A stretch of 56,755 nucleotides of DNA from DAISJI01 sp964559835 (GCA_964559835.1 CAZLJE010000030.1:1-56755); one strand, 5' to 3'; positions 7,742-16,920 are shown, counted from the stretch's first letter. The notes: generated by a model from the sequence alone, not told the origin. Numbers and translations: made by a program.

Positions 7742-8053
7742 GACAGAATCAGCGCCCACTCTCTTCGTCCGTAATGCATGCGCCACCGACCAAAAAAGCA
7801 AAACCAACACCCCGTACACCACCGCATTCGCAAAAATGAAAATTGCCGACCAAACAAACTTATGCGTGTCAGCACTTGAATCGCCCCAACGCTCCAGCAC
7901 GAATATTGCAGGCGCATTCAGCGTTCGTACCGTGTACCAGCCGGGTCGACGGGTTAGGGGTTCCGAACTGCCGCGCCAGCCGATCAGCAACACGAAGAGG
8001 ACCACCCCGACTAGCAAGCCGATCACCGCCGACGTTATGGCACGCACACGCAT
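7733..8053 (-). CDS. Small two-helix membrane protein
   Basis: The product is 106 aa and unrecognised. An N-terminal hydrophobic helix (ITSAVIGLLVGVVLFVLLIG, about residues 6-25) and a second one (FIFANAVVYGVLVLLFWSVA, about 71-90) flank a soluble loop. The gene begins 12 nt after the thiolase gene and shares its direction, so it is probably co-transcribed with the beta-oxidation genes. The last codons (VGADSVAR) are encoded by a GC-rich palindrome, suggesting that a repeat supplied the present stop codon. Confidence 0.65.
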   Translation of the reverse strand: MRVRAITSAVIGLLVGVVLFVLLIGWRGSSEPLTRRPGWYTVRTLNAPAIFVLERWGDSSADTHKFVWSAIFIFANAVVYGVLVLLFWSVAHALRTKRVGADSVAR

Positions 8054-8065
8054 GAGATCAGTTCT

Positions 8066-9265
8066 TCACGCAATGCTCTCCACCACCATCGCAATCCCTT
8101 GCCCGCCGCCGATACACGCCGTCGTCAGCCCATACCGTTTTTTACGCCGCCGCAGCTCGTATAGCACCGTGATCACCAGCCTTGTTCCCGTCGCGCCCAG
8201 CGGATGTCCCAACGCAATCGCCCCGCCGTTCACGTTCACCTTGCTGCGGTCCAGGCCCAACTCTTTTTCGACCGCCAGGTACTGTGCCGCGAACGCCTCA
8301 TTCACTTCAATGAGATCGATATCGGAGAGCTTCAGTCCGGCCTTCTCCAGCGCGATCTTCGTCGCCGGTACCGGCCCCGAACCCATGATCTTCGGCTCGA
8401 CTCCCGCAATCCCCCAGCTGACGATCCGCCCCAGCGGCTTCATCCCGCGCTTCTGCGCCTCATCCAGCGACATCAGCACCACCGCCGCGCCGCCATCGAC
8501 GATCCCGCTCGCATTACCCGCCGTCACCGTCCCGTTTTTCCCGAATGCCGGCCGCAGCTTCTGCAGCGACTCCATCGTCGTCTGCGGGCGCAGATGGTCA
8601 TCCTTTTCGAACATTTCGCCCGTCGGCTCGCCCTTCTTATTCTTCAGCGGCACGGGCGTGATCTCTTCCGCCAGACGGCACGCCTGCTGCGCCGCGCCCG
8701 CCTTCTGCTGCGACTCCAGCGCGAACTGGTCCTGGGCCTCGCGCGTGATCCCCTGCTGCTCCGCGTACAGCTCCGCCGTATTCGCCATGTACAGCCCGCA
8801 GTAACTGTCGAGCAGCGCCACCATCAGCGAATCTTCCATGCTCGACTGCCCCAGCGGAATGCCCCAGCGCGCGCCCCGGATGACGTGCGGCGCCATGCTC
8901 ATCGACTCCATCCCGCCCGCGAGCACCCGCGTCGCCTCGCCCAACTGGATCATCTGCGCCGCGCTCACGATCGCCTGCATCCCCGACCCGCACAGCCTGT
9001 TGACCGTCAGCGCCGGCGTCTCGATCGGCAATCCCGCGCGCAATCCGACGTGCCGCGCTCCATACAGCGCGTCGCCCGACGTCTGCTGCGCGTTGCCGAA
9101 CACGACGTGATCGAATTCCTTGGGATCCATGCCTGCGCGCTGGATGGCTTCTTTGCCGGCAATGGCGCCCAGCTCCATGGCCGTGAAATCGCGCAGCTTC
9201 TCGCAGTAGCGCGCCATGGGCGTGCGCGCCCCGCTGACGATGGCAATATCGTTTGGCTTCAACAT
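8066..9265 (-). CDS. atoB: Acetyl-CoA acetyltransferase (thiolase)
   Basis: The 399-aa protein has normal thiolase length. The enzyme cleaves or forms acetoacetyl-CoA or 3-ketoacyl-CoA. The nucleophilic cysteine is Cys92 in VNRLCGSGMQA; the catalytic histidine is in GGAIALGHPLGATGTR and the second cysteine in TTACIGGGQG. NEAFAAQ is also present. It is the first gene of a co-directional set with a small membrane protein, hbd and crotonase. Degradative and biosynthetic thiolases are hard to separate by eye; the neighbours favour a fatty-acid or butanoate role. Confidence 0.93.
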   Translation of the reverse strand: MLKPNDIAIVSGARTPMARYCEKLRDFTAMELGAIAGKEAIQRAGMDPKEFDHVVFGNAQQTSGDALYGARHVGLRAGLPIETPALTVNRLCGSGMQAIVSAAQMIQLGEATRVLAGGMESMSMAPHVIRGARWGIPLGQSSMEDSLMVALLDSYCGLYMANTAELYAEQQGITREAQDQFALESQQKAGAAQQACRLAEEITPVPLKNKKGEPTGEMFEKDDHLRPQTTMESLQKLRPAFGKNGTVTAGNASGIVDGGAAVVLMSLDEAQKRGMKPLGRIVSWGIAGVEPKIMGSGPVPATKIALEKAGLKLSDIDLIEVNEAFAAQYLAVEKELGLDRSKVNVNGGAIALGHPLGATGTRLVITVLYELRRRKKRYGLTTACIGGGQGIAMVVESIA

Positions 9266-9384
9266 AGGAAAGTCCCGGACGTATAGACGAACCGCTCAGG
9301 ATATCAGCGCGATAGCAAAGGAAACAACAGGAGAGAAATAGGTTTGAGGTTTAAGGCTTCAGGTCCAGCTCAGCAAGTGATTTC

Positions 9385-9417
9385 AACTTACAACTTACAA
9401 CCTACAACTTACAACCG
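9385..9417. repeat. Tandem AACTTACAAC array
   Basis: About three and a half imperfect copies of a 9-10-bp unit (CAACTTACAA/CCTACAA) end 3 nt before the stop codon of the TPR-GAF gene. The unit matches the right arm of the inverted repeat at 6583-6608. A different unit (GGTTTGAGGTTTAAGG) precedes it at 9340-9360. Confidence 0.65.
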
Positions 9418-9420
9418 CTC

Positions 9421-12018
9421 TTAGTCCGCGCTTGCCGCCACGCCTTCCAGCACCGGCGTGCTCAGCGACTTCGCCGCGTTGAGTCCCTCGGACTTGGCCG
9501 CTTCCATTGCCGCTTCGGCCCGGTTGATCACTTCGGTCACGATATCGATGGGATCGAACCTCGACTGCAGCACCGCTTCGGCTATGCCGACGGTCACCGG
9601 CACGCTCGACGCTTTTCCCGGCAGGTGGATGGCCGAGAGCACCTTGCGCATCTTGTCTACGACGAAGAATGCGTTCTTCTCGCCCGTGTCCGCCAGCACC
9701 AGCGCGATGGTCGTCAGGTCATATCGCACGGCCACGTCGGTCTGCCGAATGTGCGACGTCAGCACCTGCCCAACCTGCTGCATCATGCCGTCCACCGCCG
9801 CCTCGCCATACTCGCGGACCATGCTCCCCGTCTTGCCAAAGTGCAGCAGCATGACTGTCAGCGGCGTCTCCTGCTCGATCGACCGCCTCGTCTCCGACAG
9901 AAGCACGTCCAGGTACGACGCCCGCTTCAGCAGGCCCGACTTCTCTTCCTGCACCGCCAGCGTCTTCACCAGGCTGCGCAGGCGCGCGTTATTCACCGCC
10001 AGCACCATCTGCTCCGCGATGGTCTTCAGCACGACCTCATCCGTCGGCCGCCAGTTCCTCGGTCCTCCGGTCTGTTCAAGGATGAGGATTCCCGCATGCT
10101 CGTCGCTATCCATCAGCGGGACCGCCAGCAGCGACTCGATCTTGAGCTTGTTCACCACTTCGCGCGCGTCGTCGAACCCGGGGTCTCCCGGCACGTTGAC
10201 CGACTTCACCGTCCCGCTGATCACCGCCAGCCCCAAGCTCGTCTGCACGATCTTCACCAGCGACATCACGTCCGACGCGTCCACTCCCGGCGCGCAATAC
10301 TCCAGCGCTGCCGAAGGCGGTTTGCCCGGCGTGATGAGCGCCGCCACGCATCGGCTCGCGTTCCAGTGCCGCCCGATCTCGTTGACCGCCGTGAACAGCA
10401 CGCCCTTCACGCTGCCTTGCCGGTAAATATTCCTCGTGATCTCCGTTACGCGCGCGAAATTATCGACCGCGTTTTCGTTCGCCTGCGCCGTAGGTACCGC
10501 CGCCGGAGCGGGTGATGGCGCGACCGGAGCAGCCGGAATGGACTGTCCGGCCGGCGCCGCGGGTGGTGGCGCCACCGGCGACGACCCCGCGGCATAGTGT
10601 GGGGAATATCCGGCGTTATTGAACAGCGTACGCAGCTTGTCGTTCTTCTCTTCCTCGCGCGGGAACAGCTTGTTGATCCTCTCCAGCCGCTCCACCGCTT
10701 TGCTCCGCATGGAGTACTGGATAAAGATCTCCGCCTGCAGGACCAGGTCCTCCAGTACGGTCGACTCGCCTTCCTCCGCCTCTTCGTCTTTCTCGTTATC
10801 CTTCTCGTCGAGTTTGAGGACGGCATTGAAGCGGCTGGCGATGGCGTTGAAATGGTTCGAATCCACTTTGCCGCGCAGCAAATCGAGGCGACGCTCGTGT
10901 CCTGGCTCGTAGGGATCCACCTCGGCCGCCCGGTCCAGGCAGTCCGCCGCCTTCAGGAAATTTCCGCCCGCGTAATAAAGTTCGAACAGCTTCAGCAGCG
11001 CGTCGCAATAATCGTGTTCGCGGTTGGCGGAGTTGAACACCTCCACCATGTATTCCAGGAAATCGACGCTCGGACGGCTGTGGTCCGCAATCTCCTTCAT
11101 CCGCGCCACGAATTCCCGCTGGTTGCCCGACTTGAGCTGCGTCACTTCCAGCTTGTGCGCCAGTTCGAGGGCCTGCGCCGGATGCTCGCCGTCCAGCAGC
11201 GCCCCGATCAGGTTCGCTACTTCGTCTTCCTGCTTCGAGTCGGCTTCGTACAGCGCCCAGATGAACGGCTCGGCCTCGGTCAGCTTTCCCGCCGCCAGCA
11301 ACGCTTTGCCGTACGTCTCGCGGTCCGAGATCCGGGCCGTCGGCTGCGTCGCGAATGGCCCCAGGACTTCGATCGCCTCTGCTGCACGTCCTGCCGCCAG
11401 CAGGCACCGCGCATATTGCAGCGCCGCGTCGGGCGACTGCGTGTCGAGCTGGTATGCCTTCTCGAACCAGGCGGTCGGGTCGGCGCCTGCCTGCGCCTGC
11501 AACTCGCCGACTCTCAGGAATCCCAGCGATGCCGTCTTTCCATCGCCGAGTTCGGCCGCCAACTCCGCTTTCCGCTTGTAGTTATTTTCCGTCGGATCCA
11601 ACGCGACGATCCGCTGTAACGCCGCCAAAGCATCTGTCTTGCGCCCCGACGAGGTGAACCCCTGCACGACTTTCTCGTATGCGTCATGCGCGTCGCGCCG
11701 GCTCGTTTTTTCTACCAGTTGGGCGTACCGGAAGGTGAAGTCGACGCTCGGGATCGCCAGCCGCACCAGCTTCTTATAATTCGCGACCGCCTTTACGACA
11801 TCGTTGATCCCCGCCTGGCGTTCGAACAGCCGGTTGAGCAATTCGATCGCCTGCGTGTTGTTGCCCAGCGCGATCGACAGGTCGGCAGCCGTCTGCCTTA
11901 CATTGTCGTTATTTGGGTCCTCGCGGAGCGCCTCCATGTACTCCTCGAGCGCGTCGGCTTGACGGCCCTTTTGGAGATACTTCTCGGCTTTTTCCAGGCG
12001 CTTACTGATGTCAGACAT
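9421..12018 (-). CDS. TPR-GAF protein with degenerate GGDEF domain
   Basis: The product is 865 aa from the start at 12018 (MSDISKRLEKAEKYLQKGRQ). The upstream in-frame extension is repeat DNA and is discarded. Residues 1 to about 450 are tetratricopeptide-like helical repeats. A Pro/Ala linker follows near 500-530, a GAF domain around 560-690 (SLLAVPLMDSDEHAGILILEQ) and a GGDEF-fold domain at about 715-850. In that domain the signature has become RYDLTTIALVLADT, so the GGDEF active-site motif is lost and cyclase activity is unlikely. It may be a cytosolic scaffold or sensor. It is probably transcribed alone. Confidence 0.85.
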   Translation of the reverse strand: MSDISKRLEKAEKYLQKGRQADALEEYMEALREDPNNDNVRQTAADLSIALGNNTQAIELLNRLFERQAGINDVVKAVANYKKLVRLAIPSVDFTFRYAQLVEKTSRRDAHDAYEKVVQGFTSSGRKTDALAALQRIVALDPTENNYKRKAELAAELGDGKTASLGFLRVGELQAQAGADPTAWFEKAYQLDTQSPDAALQYARCLLAAGRAAEAIEVLGPFATQPTARISDRETYGKALLAAGKLTEAEPFIWALYEADSKQEDEVANLIGALLDGEHPAQALELAHKLEVTQLKSGNQREFVARMKEIADHSRPSVDFLEYMVEVFNSANREHDYCDALLKLFELYYAGGNFLKAADCLDRAAEVDPYEPGHERRLDLLRGKVDSNHFNAIASRFNAVLKLDEKDNEKDEEAEEGESTVLEDLVLQAEIFIQYSMRSKAVERLERINKLFPREEEKNDKLRTLFNNAGYSPHYAAGSSPVAPPPAAPAGQSIPAAPVAPSPAPAAVPTAQANENAVDNFARVTEITRNIYRQGSVKGVLFTAVNEIGRHWNASRCVAALITPGKPPSAALEYCAPGVDASDVMSLVKIVQTSLGLAVISGTVKSVNVPGDPGFDDAREVVNKLKIESLLAVPLMDSDEHAGILILEQTGGPRNWRPTDEVVLKTIAEQMVLAVNNARLRSLVKTLAVQEEKSGLLKRASYLDVLLSETRRSIEQETPLTVMLLHFGKTGSMVREYGEAAVDGMMQQVGQVLTSHIRQTDVAVRYDLTTIALVLADTGEKNAFFVVDKMRKVLSAIHLPGKASSVPVTVGIAEAVLQSRFDPIDIVTEVINRAEAAMEAAKSEGLNAAKSLSTPVLEGVAASAD

Positions 12019-12133
12019 GGGCGCAGCGGCGTTCGAAACTGCCAGCACGGGCAAGTTGTGCAGGAATGTCCCGGTTAGCGCGCTTATTGTATGCAGAACC
12101 GCTTTCAGGGGCAATTGCCGATTCGCCTTAAAT

Positions 12134-12254
12134 CGAGTAATGAGTACTGAGTAATAAGTAATGAGACTTGCCGCGACAAAGGACCGATTGCGTTTCGCGG
12201 GTCGGCTGAGGCCCGGCGGCTTATTACTCATTACGTGTTACTTATTACTTATTC
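12134..12254. repeat. Inverted pair of TAATAAGTAATGAG repeats
   Basis: The left arm 12134-12165 holds GAGTAATGAGTACTGAGTAA and then TAAGTAATGAG. The right arm 12220-12254 holds the complementary TTATTACTCATTACG and TTACTTATTACTTATT. They lie between the divergent TPR-GAF and kynureninase-like genes, so both promoters must sit in or near them. The AT-rich arms differ sharply from the surrounding GC-rich DNA. Confidence 0.7.
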
Positions 12255-12271
12255 CCCGCTAAAATCGAGCT

Positions 12272-13435
12272 ATGCCCGACGAACTCCTCCGCTACCGCCC
12301 CGAGTTCCCCATCCTCGACCGCACCACCTACCTGATCTCGAACTCCCTCGGCGCCATGCCCCGTGGCGTCTTCGATTCCATGATGGCCTACACCGGTCAG
12401 TGGGCTGAACGCGGAGTCCGCGCCTGGGAAGAAAAATGGTGGATGCTCGCGGCTGAGGTCGGCGACGACATCGGCGACCTGATGAATGCCCCTGCCGGTT
12501 CCGTGACCTGCCACCAGAACGTCACGACCACGCAGGCCATCGTCGCCTCCTGCTTCGATTTCAACGGCCCGCGGAACAAGGTCGTCTACTCCGACCTGAA
12601 TTTCCCGTCCGTGATGTATTTCTGGAACGCCCAGCGCAAGCGCGGCGCCCACATCGAGATGGTCCCCACAGACGGCATCCACGTCGACACCGAACGGATG
12701 CTCAAATCCATCGACGAGCACACGCTCATCGTCCCCATCTCCCACGTCATCTTCCGCAGCGCTTATATTAACGACGCAAAAGCCATCATCGACCGCGCCC
12801 ACCAGGTCGGCGCGCTCGTCCTGCTCGACACGTTCCAGTCGCTCGGAACCGTTCCTGTTGACGTCCAGGCCCTGAATGTCGATTTCGTTTGTGGCGGCGT
12901 ATTGAAATGGCTCTGCGGCGGGCCTGGAACCGCCTACCTTTATGTCCGCCCCGACCTCGCGTCCAGGCTGGAGCCGGCATTCACCGGCTGGATCGCCAAC
13001 GAGAACCCCTTCGCCTTTGAGATCGGCGCCCAGAAGTACGCACCGGGCCAATACAGGTTCATGACCGGCACGCAGAATATTCCCGCGCTCTATGCAGCTC
13101 GCCCCGGACTGAACATCGTCCGCGAAGTTGGGATCGACAAGATTCGCGCCAAATCGAAGCGTCAGGTCGCGAAGCTGATCGAACTCGCCGACCAGCACGG
13201 CTGGAAGGTCAATACTCCTCGCGATCCGGAAAGACGCGGCGGCACCGTCTCCATCGACATGCCGCACGCGAAGGAAGTCTGCGCCCAACTCATCAAGCGC
13301 GACATCCTCGTCGACTACCGCCCCAACGCCGGCATCCGCATGTCGCCCCACTTCTATACCGACGACAGCGAACTCGATCTCGCCATCAATGCGGTGGAGG
13401 AAATTCTTTCGACCCGAACGGTCAGCGCTCGCTAG
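12272..13435 (+). CDS. Kynureninase-like PLP-dependent enzyme
   Basis: The 387-aa protein is a fold-type I, aminotransferase class V family member. The PLP-binding lysine is probably Lys212 in CGGVLKWLCGGPGTAYLYV, and the cofactor aspartate is Asp186 in ALVLLDTFQSLGTVPVDV. The GGPG following the lysine and the early SNSLGAMPRGVF motif resemble kynureninase more than cysteine desulfurases. Kynureninase would cleave kynurenine to anthranilate and alanine, but no other kynurenine-pathway gene is nearby. The substrate is therefore left open. It stands alone between divergent and convergent neighbours. Confidence 0.78.
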   Translation: MPDELLRYRPEFPILDRTTYLISNSLGAMPRGVFDSMMAYTGQWAERGVRAWEEKWWMLAAEVGDDIGDLMNAPAGSVTCHQNVTTTQAIVASCFDFNGPRNKVVYSDLNFPSVMYFWNAQRKRGAHIEMVPTDGIHVDTERMLKSIDEHTLIVPISHVIFRSAYINDAKAIIDRAHQVGALVLLDTFQSLGTVPVDVQALNVDFVCGGVLKWLCGGPGTAYLYVRPDLASRLEPAFTGWIANENPFAFEIGAQKYAPGQYRFMTGTQNIPALYAARPGLNIVREVGIDKIRAKSKRQVAKLIELADQHGWKVNTPRDPERRGGTVSIDMPHAKEVCAQLIKRDILVDYRPNAGIRMSPHFYTDDSELDLAINAVEEILSTRTVSAR

Positions 13436-13467
13436 GATGCAGCCATAAACCAAATTGACGAGTGTGG

Positions 13468-13539
13468 GCCCCGGCGCCCTCGCCGGGGCTGCGCTTTCCC
13501 TCACAATGTTAGGGGCGCGGCCGCCCTCGGCCGCGCCCC
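13468..13539. terminator. Two GC hairpins with CCCT loops between convergent genes
   Basis: The first hairpin is GCCCCGGCG-CCCT-CGCCGGGGC (13468-13489). The second is GGGGCGCGGCCG-CCCT-CGGCCGCGCCCC (13512-13539). Both have perfect stems and the same loop. They separate the convergent kynureninase-like and OmpA genes and could terminate both, although neither has a classic U-tract. The shared loop suggests a dispersed repeat family. Confidence 0.5.
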
Positions 13540-13557
13540 CTAGCTCCTAACTCCCAA

Positions 13558-15300
13558 CTACTTCCTCGGCGGTGGCGGTGGCGTACTCGCCGGCGCCCCG
13601 ATTGCGCTTGGTTGTGCGGTCGACGCTCCCCCCGGCGGATTCGCGCCCGGCGCGTTGTTCTGGCCGATCGCCGTTCCGCTCATCACCAATTCGACGCGTC
13701 GGTTCATCCTCCGCCCCGACGCGGTTTCGTTCGACGCGATCGGGCTCTCCTCGCCGAAGCCACGGGCGATGACGTTATTCGCCGACACGCCTTGGCTGAT
13801 CAGGAAATCCCGGACGGCCGCCGCGCGTTCTTCCGACAACACCTCGTTCCGGTGCTGCGTCCCGGTACTATCGGTGTAGCCGTCGATCTCCAGCCGCAAG
13901 TCCGGATACGCGAGCACGATGCCCGCGACCTTCGCCAGCCGGATCTTCGCGTCCGGCTTCAGCGTCGCCTTGTTGACGTCAAACAGCACGTCCGACATCT
14001 GCGCCACCACGCCGCGCGCCGTGTCCTTCGTCTGCAACACGGAATTGAGCTGCTGCACGAGCCGCTGACGCTGCTCCGCTGCCTGTTGCTCCGCCTGCGC
14101 GCGCGCCTGCTCCGCCGCCTGCGCCTGCTGGCGCGCCTCTTGCGTTTGCTGCTGCAACTGCTGCTGCTGTTGTTGCGCAGCCGCTAGCTGCTGCTGCATA
14201 GCCTGGCGCGCCAGGTCCGCTTCCTGCGCCGCCCGGCTTGCCGCCTCGCGCTCTTCTTCCGCGCGACGTCGCTGCGCCGCTTCATCTTCCGCCTGCTGGC
14301 GCGCTAAACGCGCCCGCTCCTGCTGCGCTTCCGCTTCCGACTGCGCGCTCGCGATACGCTCTTGCGTTCGACGCCGCGCCGCCGCTGCGCGTTCTTCTTC
14401 CTTCTTGTTGATGGTCAGCAGGCGTGCGTCCTCCGCTGCCTGCGTGGCCGCACGCGCCGCGGTCCCGATCGGCGTCGTGCCCTGTTTGCGACGGTAATAG
14501 TCCTCGGCGCGATCGAGCATGTCTTGCGCTTTGGCCAGCGTGTCGGCCGCGTACCGATCCCCGCCGCTTCCACGTGCGATCGCCACCGCATCGCGTGCTT
14601 CCAGCAGTTGCAGCGGCACTTTCTTCAGGTTCTCGCCGAATGCCGGTAGTGTTGCCGGATCGATATTCGCGGTGTATTGCCCGCGGTCCGCCAGGTCGAA
14701 CTTCGTCGTGATCGACCGCACGTTCCCCTTCACGTCGTTCGGAATGATGTTTTCCGCCACCACTGCCGTACTCGGCCGCGTGACTGCAAAATACGGCTCC
14801 GCCGTCACGATCAAGCCGAACGAGGACAGCGACGTCGACACCTGCAGGTCGGCGTTGCCGTCGTCATTGGGGATGATTTCGCCCAGGTTCGTCGGTCGTC
14901 CCTCGGGCGTGATTCCCCACAAGACGTAGGTCAGGTACGGTAGTCCGAGGTCGCGCGCGCCTTTCATGTGTCGCACACTTACCTTCAGCGCCAGGCGTCC
15001 CGTGTGACCCGACACCTTCGCGTCGCCGGTGACCTGTGGCATCAGGTCGGTGCCGCGGATCTCCACCGTCGTAGTGCCGCCGCGGTCCCGATAGTCCACC
15101 GCTTGCGTCGTCCGCTCCACGACGTTCACGCGGTACGTCGGCGTTTGCTCCATCGGCTCGACGCGCGTGTTCGAGTTCTGCTGATCTTGAATTGTGGTTG
15201 AGCTTGCCGCCGGATCGGCGGCCGGCGGCGTGATCTGCGCCGCCGTTGGAATTGCTATCGCGGCCAGCGCCACCACAGACACGAACCATTTCTTTGCCAT
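13558..15300 (-). CDS. OmpA-family outer-membrane/peptidoglycan protein
   Basis: The product is 580 aa. The start at 15300 follows AGGGG and opens a signal peptide (MAKKWFVSVVALAAIAIPTAAQ). The region to about 260 is a beta-rich, unrecognised domain. Residues about 275-430 form an Ala/Gln/Arg-rich coiled coil. Residues about 440-545 are a typical OmpA C-terminal peptidoglycan-binding domain (VLFDVNKATLKPDAKIRL, GYTDSTGTQHRNEVLSEERA, RRMNRRVELVM). A Pro-rich tail ends the protein. It likely tethers the envelope to the cell wall. The coiled-coil sector is very repetitive at DNA level (CTGCTG runs near 14150-14210). Confidence 0.88.
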   Translation of the reverse strand: MAKKWFVSVVALAAIAIPTAAQITPPAADPAASSTTIQDQQNSNTRVEPMEQTPTYRVNVVERTTQAVDYRDRGGTTTVEIRGTDLMPQVTGDAKVSGHTGRLALKVSVRHMKGARDLGLPYLTYVLWGITPEGRPTNLGEIIPNDDGNADLQVSTSLSSFGLIVTAEPYFAVTRPSTAVVAENIIPNDVKGNVRSITTKFDLADRGQYTANIDPATLPAFGENLKKVPLQLLEARDAVAIARGSGGDRYAADTLAKAQDMLDRAEDYYRRKQGTTPIGTAARAATQAAEDARLLTINKKEEERAAAARRRTQERIASAQSEAEAQQERARLARQQAEDEAAQRRRAEEEREAASRAAQEADLARQAMQQQLAAAQQQQQQLQQQTQEARQQAQAAEQARAQAEQQAAEQRQRLVQQLNSVLQTKDTARGVVAQMSDVLFDVNKATLKPDAKIRLAKVAGIVLAYPDLRLEIDGYTDSTGTQHRNEVLSEERAAAVRDFLISQGVSANNVIARGFGEESPIASNETASGRRMNRRVELVMSGTAIGQNNAPGANPPGGASTAQPSAIGAPASTPPPPPRK

Positions 15301-15367
15301 GACACACCCCTGCACGAATGCTTTGCTTTCTTCTTCTACAGATGTGAGGGATGCGCCGCGTGTTTTC

Positions 15368-15417
15368 TAACTCGGTACTCGGCACTCGCTACCCGGTACT
15401 TGGAACTTGGCACTCTC
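15368..15417. repeat. Tandem CGGTACT/CGGCACT repeats upstream of lexA
   Basis: About five imperfect copies of an 8-10-bp unit (CGGTACTCGGCACTCGCTAC, then CCGGTACTTGGAACTTGG) occupy the DNA 35-85 bp before the lexA start. If the lexA promoter lies where expected, it overlaps this array. Confidence 0.55.
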
Positions 15418-15452
15418 TTGACTTTCGCCCCTTCTTCGCCCACAATCCGCCC

Positions 15453-16067
15453 ATGGCACTCACCCGACGCCAGCGGCAGGTCTACGACTTCATCTCTTCC
15501 TTCGTGCAGTCGCACGGCTACTCTCCATCGTTCGAGGAGATTGGCAGCGGCATGGGCCTGAGTTCCCTTGCCACCGTGCACAAGCACATCACCAACCTGG
15601 AGAAAAAAGGTCTGCTGAAACGCGACTACAACCGATCGCGCTCCATCGACGTCCTGCCTCCAAAGGGCCGCATGAAGCAGACCATGGCGGCGCCGCTCTC
15701 GCTGCCCTTGCTCGGCCGCATTGCTGCCGGCCAGCCGATCGAAGCCGTCGAAAACCCGGAGACCATTTCTCTCGGCGACTTCACCGGCTCCAAGGACGTC
15801 TTTGTCCTCCAGGTGCGCGGCGATTCCATGCAGGACGAGGCCATCCTCAACGGCGATTACGTGCTCGTAGAGAAGATCCAGACCGCGCGCAACGGCGAGA
15901 TCGTCGTCGCGCTGGTCGATGGCGCCGACGCAACCCTGAAGCGCATTTATCGCGAAGGCGACAAGACCCGCCTGCAGCCCTCCAACGCCGCCATGCAGCC
16001 CATCATCGTCCCCGCCGCCCAGGTCCAGGTCCAGGGCCGCGTCATCGGCGTGCTGCGGAAATACTGA
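15453..16067 (+). CDS. lexA: LexA repressor
   Basis: The product is 204 aa from MALTRRQRQVYDFISSFVQS. An upstream in-frame extension is tandem-repeat DNA and is rejected. LexA represses SOS genes and is inactivated by RecA-stimulated self-cleavage. The winged helix lies in residues 1-65 (SPSFEEIGSGMGLSSLATVH). The cleavage site is Ala92-Gly93 in GRIAAGQPIEA, and the Ser-Lys dyad is Ser125 (GDSMQDEAI) and Lys163 (ATLKRIYRE). I could not find an obvious LexA box upstream; the region is filled by a CGGTACTCGGCACT-type repeat (15368-15417). Confidence 0.95.
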   Translation: MALTRRQRQVYDFISSFVQSHGYSPSFEEIGSGMGLSSLATVHKHITNLEKKGLLKRDYNRSRSIDVLPPKGRMKQTMAAPLSLPLLGRIAAGQPIEAVENPETISLGDFTGSKDVFVLQVRGDSMQDEAILNGDYVLVEKIQTARNGEIVVALVDGADATLKRIYREGDKTRLQPSNAAMQPIIVPAAQVQVQGRVIGVLRKY

Positions 16068-16068
16068 T

Positions 16069-16099
16069 CGTAGGTGGGCGGTCGTAGGTCGTAGGTCGG
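16069..16099. repeat. GTAGGTCGTAGGT repeat, left member of a gene-bracketing pair
   Basis: Four imperfect copies of a GTAGGTCG unit follow the lexA stop codon. The inverted counterpart lies at 16921-16955, on the other side of the frameshifted secreted-protein gene. Confidence 0.65.
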
Positions 16100-16155
16100 A
16101 GCGACCCAACGATGCCAAGATGACCTACCCTCATGGCGCAAGGGAGGTGTCTCGA

Positions 16156-16873
16156 GTGACGACAAAAATGAAGCTATTCCTTGTTCTTGCCTGTGCAGGG
16201 TTCTTGTCGCCGTTCTCTGCCAGCGCCTCGAAAGCGGAGTTCGTACCTGGTACTGAGCACACCTGCAAGCTGCATCTTGCCAGCGGACAACCATACGTAT
16301 TGCAGTTACGCACGTTTCGGTGGAAGAGGAATGAAACCGAGGTTTACACCACCCGCGATTGGGTACTATGCGCCCGCTTCTGGCGAGTTCCTGTGGTGGG
16401 GAACGGACTACACGTCGGACGCTTACTTCAGGTATGGGAAGAACCTCTCTAAGCCTTCTAAACCGGGCTGTACGGACTCCCGGCCCGAAACCCTTCTGCT
16501 GGAAGATGGCGAGTGGGTCCATTTTGTGGCCATCAACAGCAGCCTGCATGTGTTACATTCCAATCTTAGATTCCCATCGATTGAGAGGGCGTGGCAGTAC
16601 GTCGCGGAACATCCGGATGAGACCTCATGGAAAGGCGGAAAGTGGGTCGAATCGATCGACCTTGATAAGGTACTTGGGCCTGATTTCTTCCATCGTCCAG
16701 AAAGGCTCCGCTACGATGCCCGACCTTACACTTTCCAACCTGTGGTAGGTGTGAAGAAAGTTGGCTCCACTTGGGAGCTACAGGTTCAGGGCACGGACGA
16801 TCGGGCGCTTGTTGTCTTGAACAAAAACTTTAGTGTTGTGAAGGTCGCAAAAACTCCCGCCAACAGGAATTGA
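16156..16873 (+). pseudogene. Secreted protein gene broken by a frameshift
   Basis: A GTG start at 16156 has AGGGAGG upstream and opens a signal peptide (MKLFLVLACAGFLSPFSASA from the fourth codon after it). The frame continues to about 16310 (QPYVLQLRTF), and from there the coherent protein continues in the next frame (GGRGMKPRFTPPAIGYYAPA...) to 16873. Skipping one base near 16300-16320 gives a 238-aa secreted protein with a C-terminal region VKKVGSTWELQVQGTDDRAL. The family is unknown. The break may be a real mutation or a sequencing error. The gene is bracketed by inverted tandem repeats. Confidence 0.65.
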
Positions 16874-16920
16874 GAAGAACTCCGGCTTGCCTGCTCGATT
16901 GCCCGCGCGCTCGACCCGGT

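Noticed and set aside
12245..13504. A 419-codon open frame opposite the kynureninase-like gene
   Set aside because: Low-complexity Gly/Val/Asp-rich translation without motifs; the plus-strand gene has PLP-site residues.
16120..16452. Separate short gene starting at 16120
   Set aside because: Its second half is out of frame with the coherent downstream protein; a GTG at 16156 with AGGGAGG is a better start of one broken gene.
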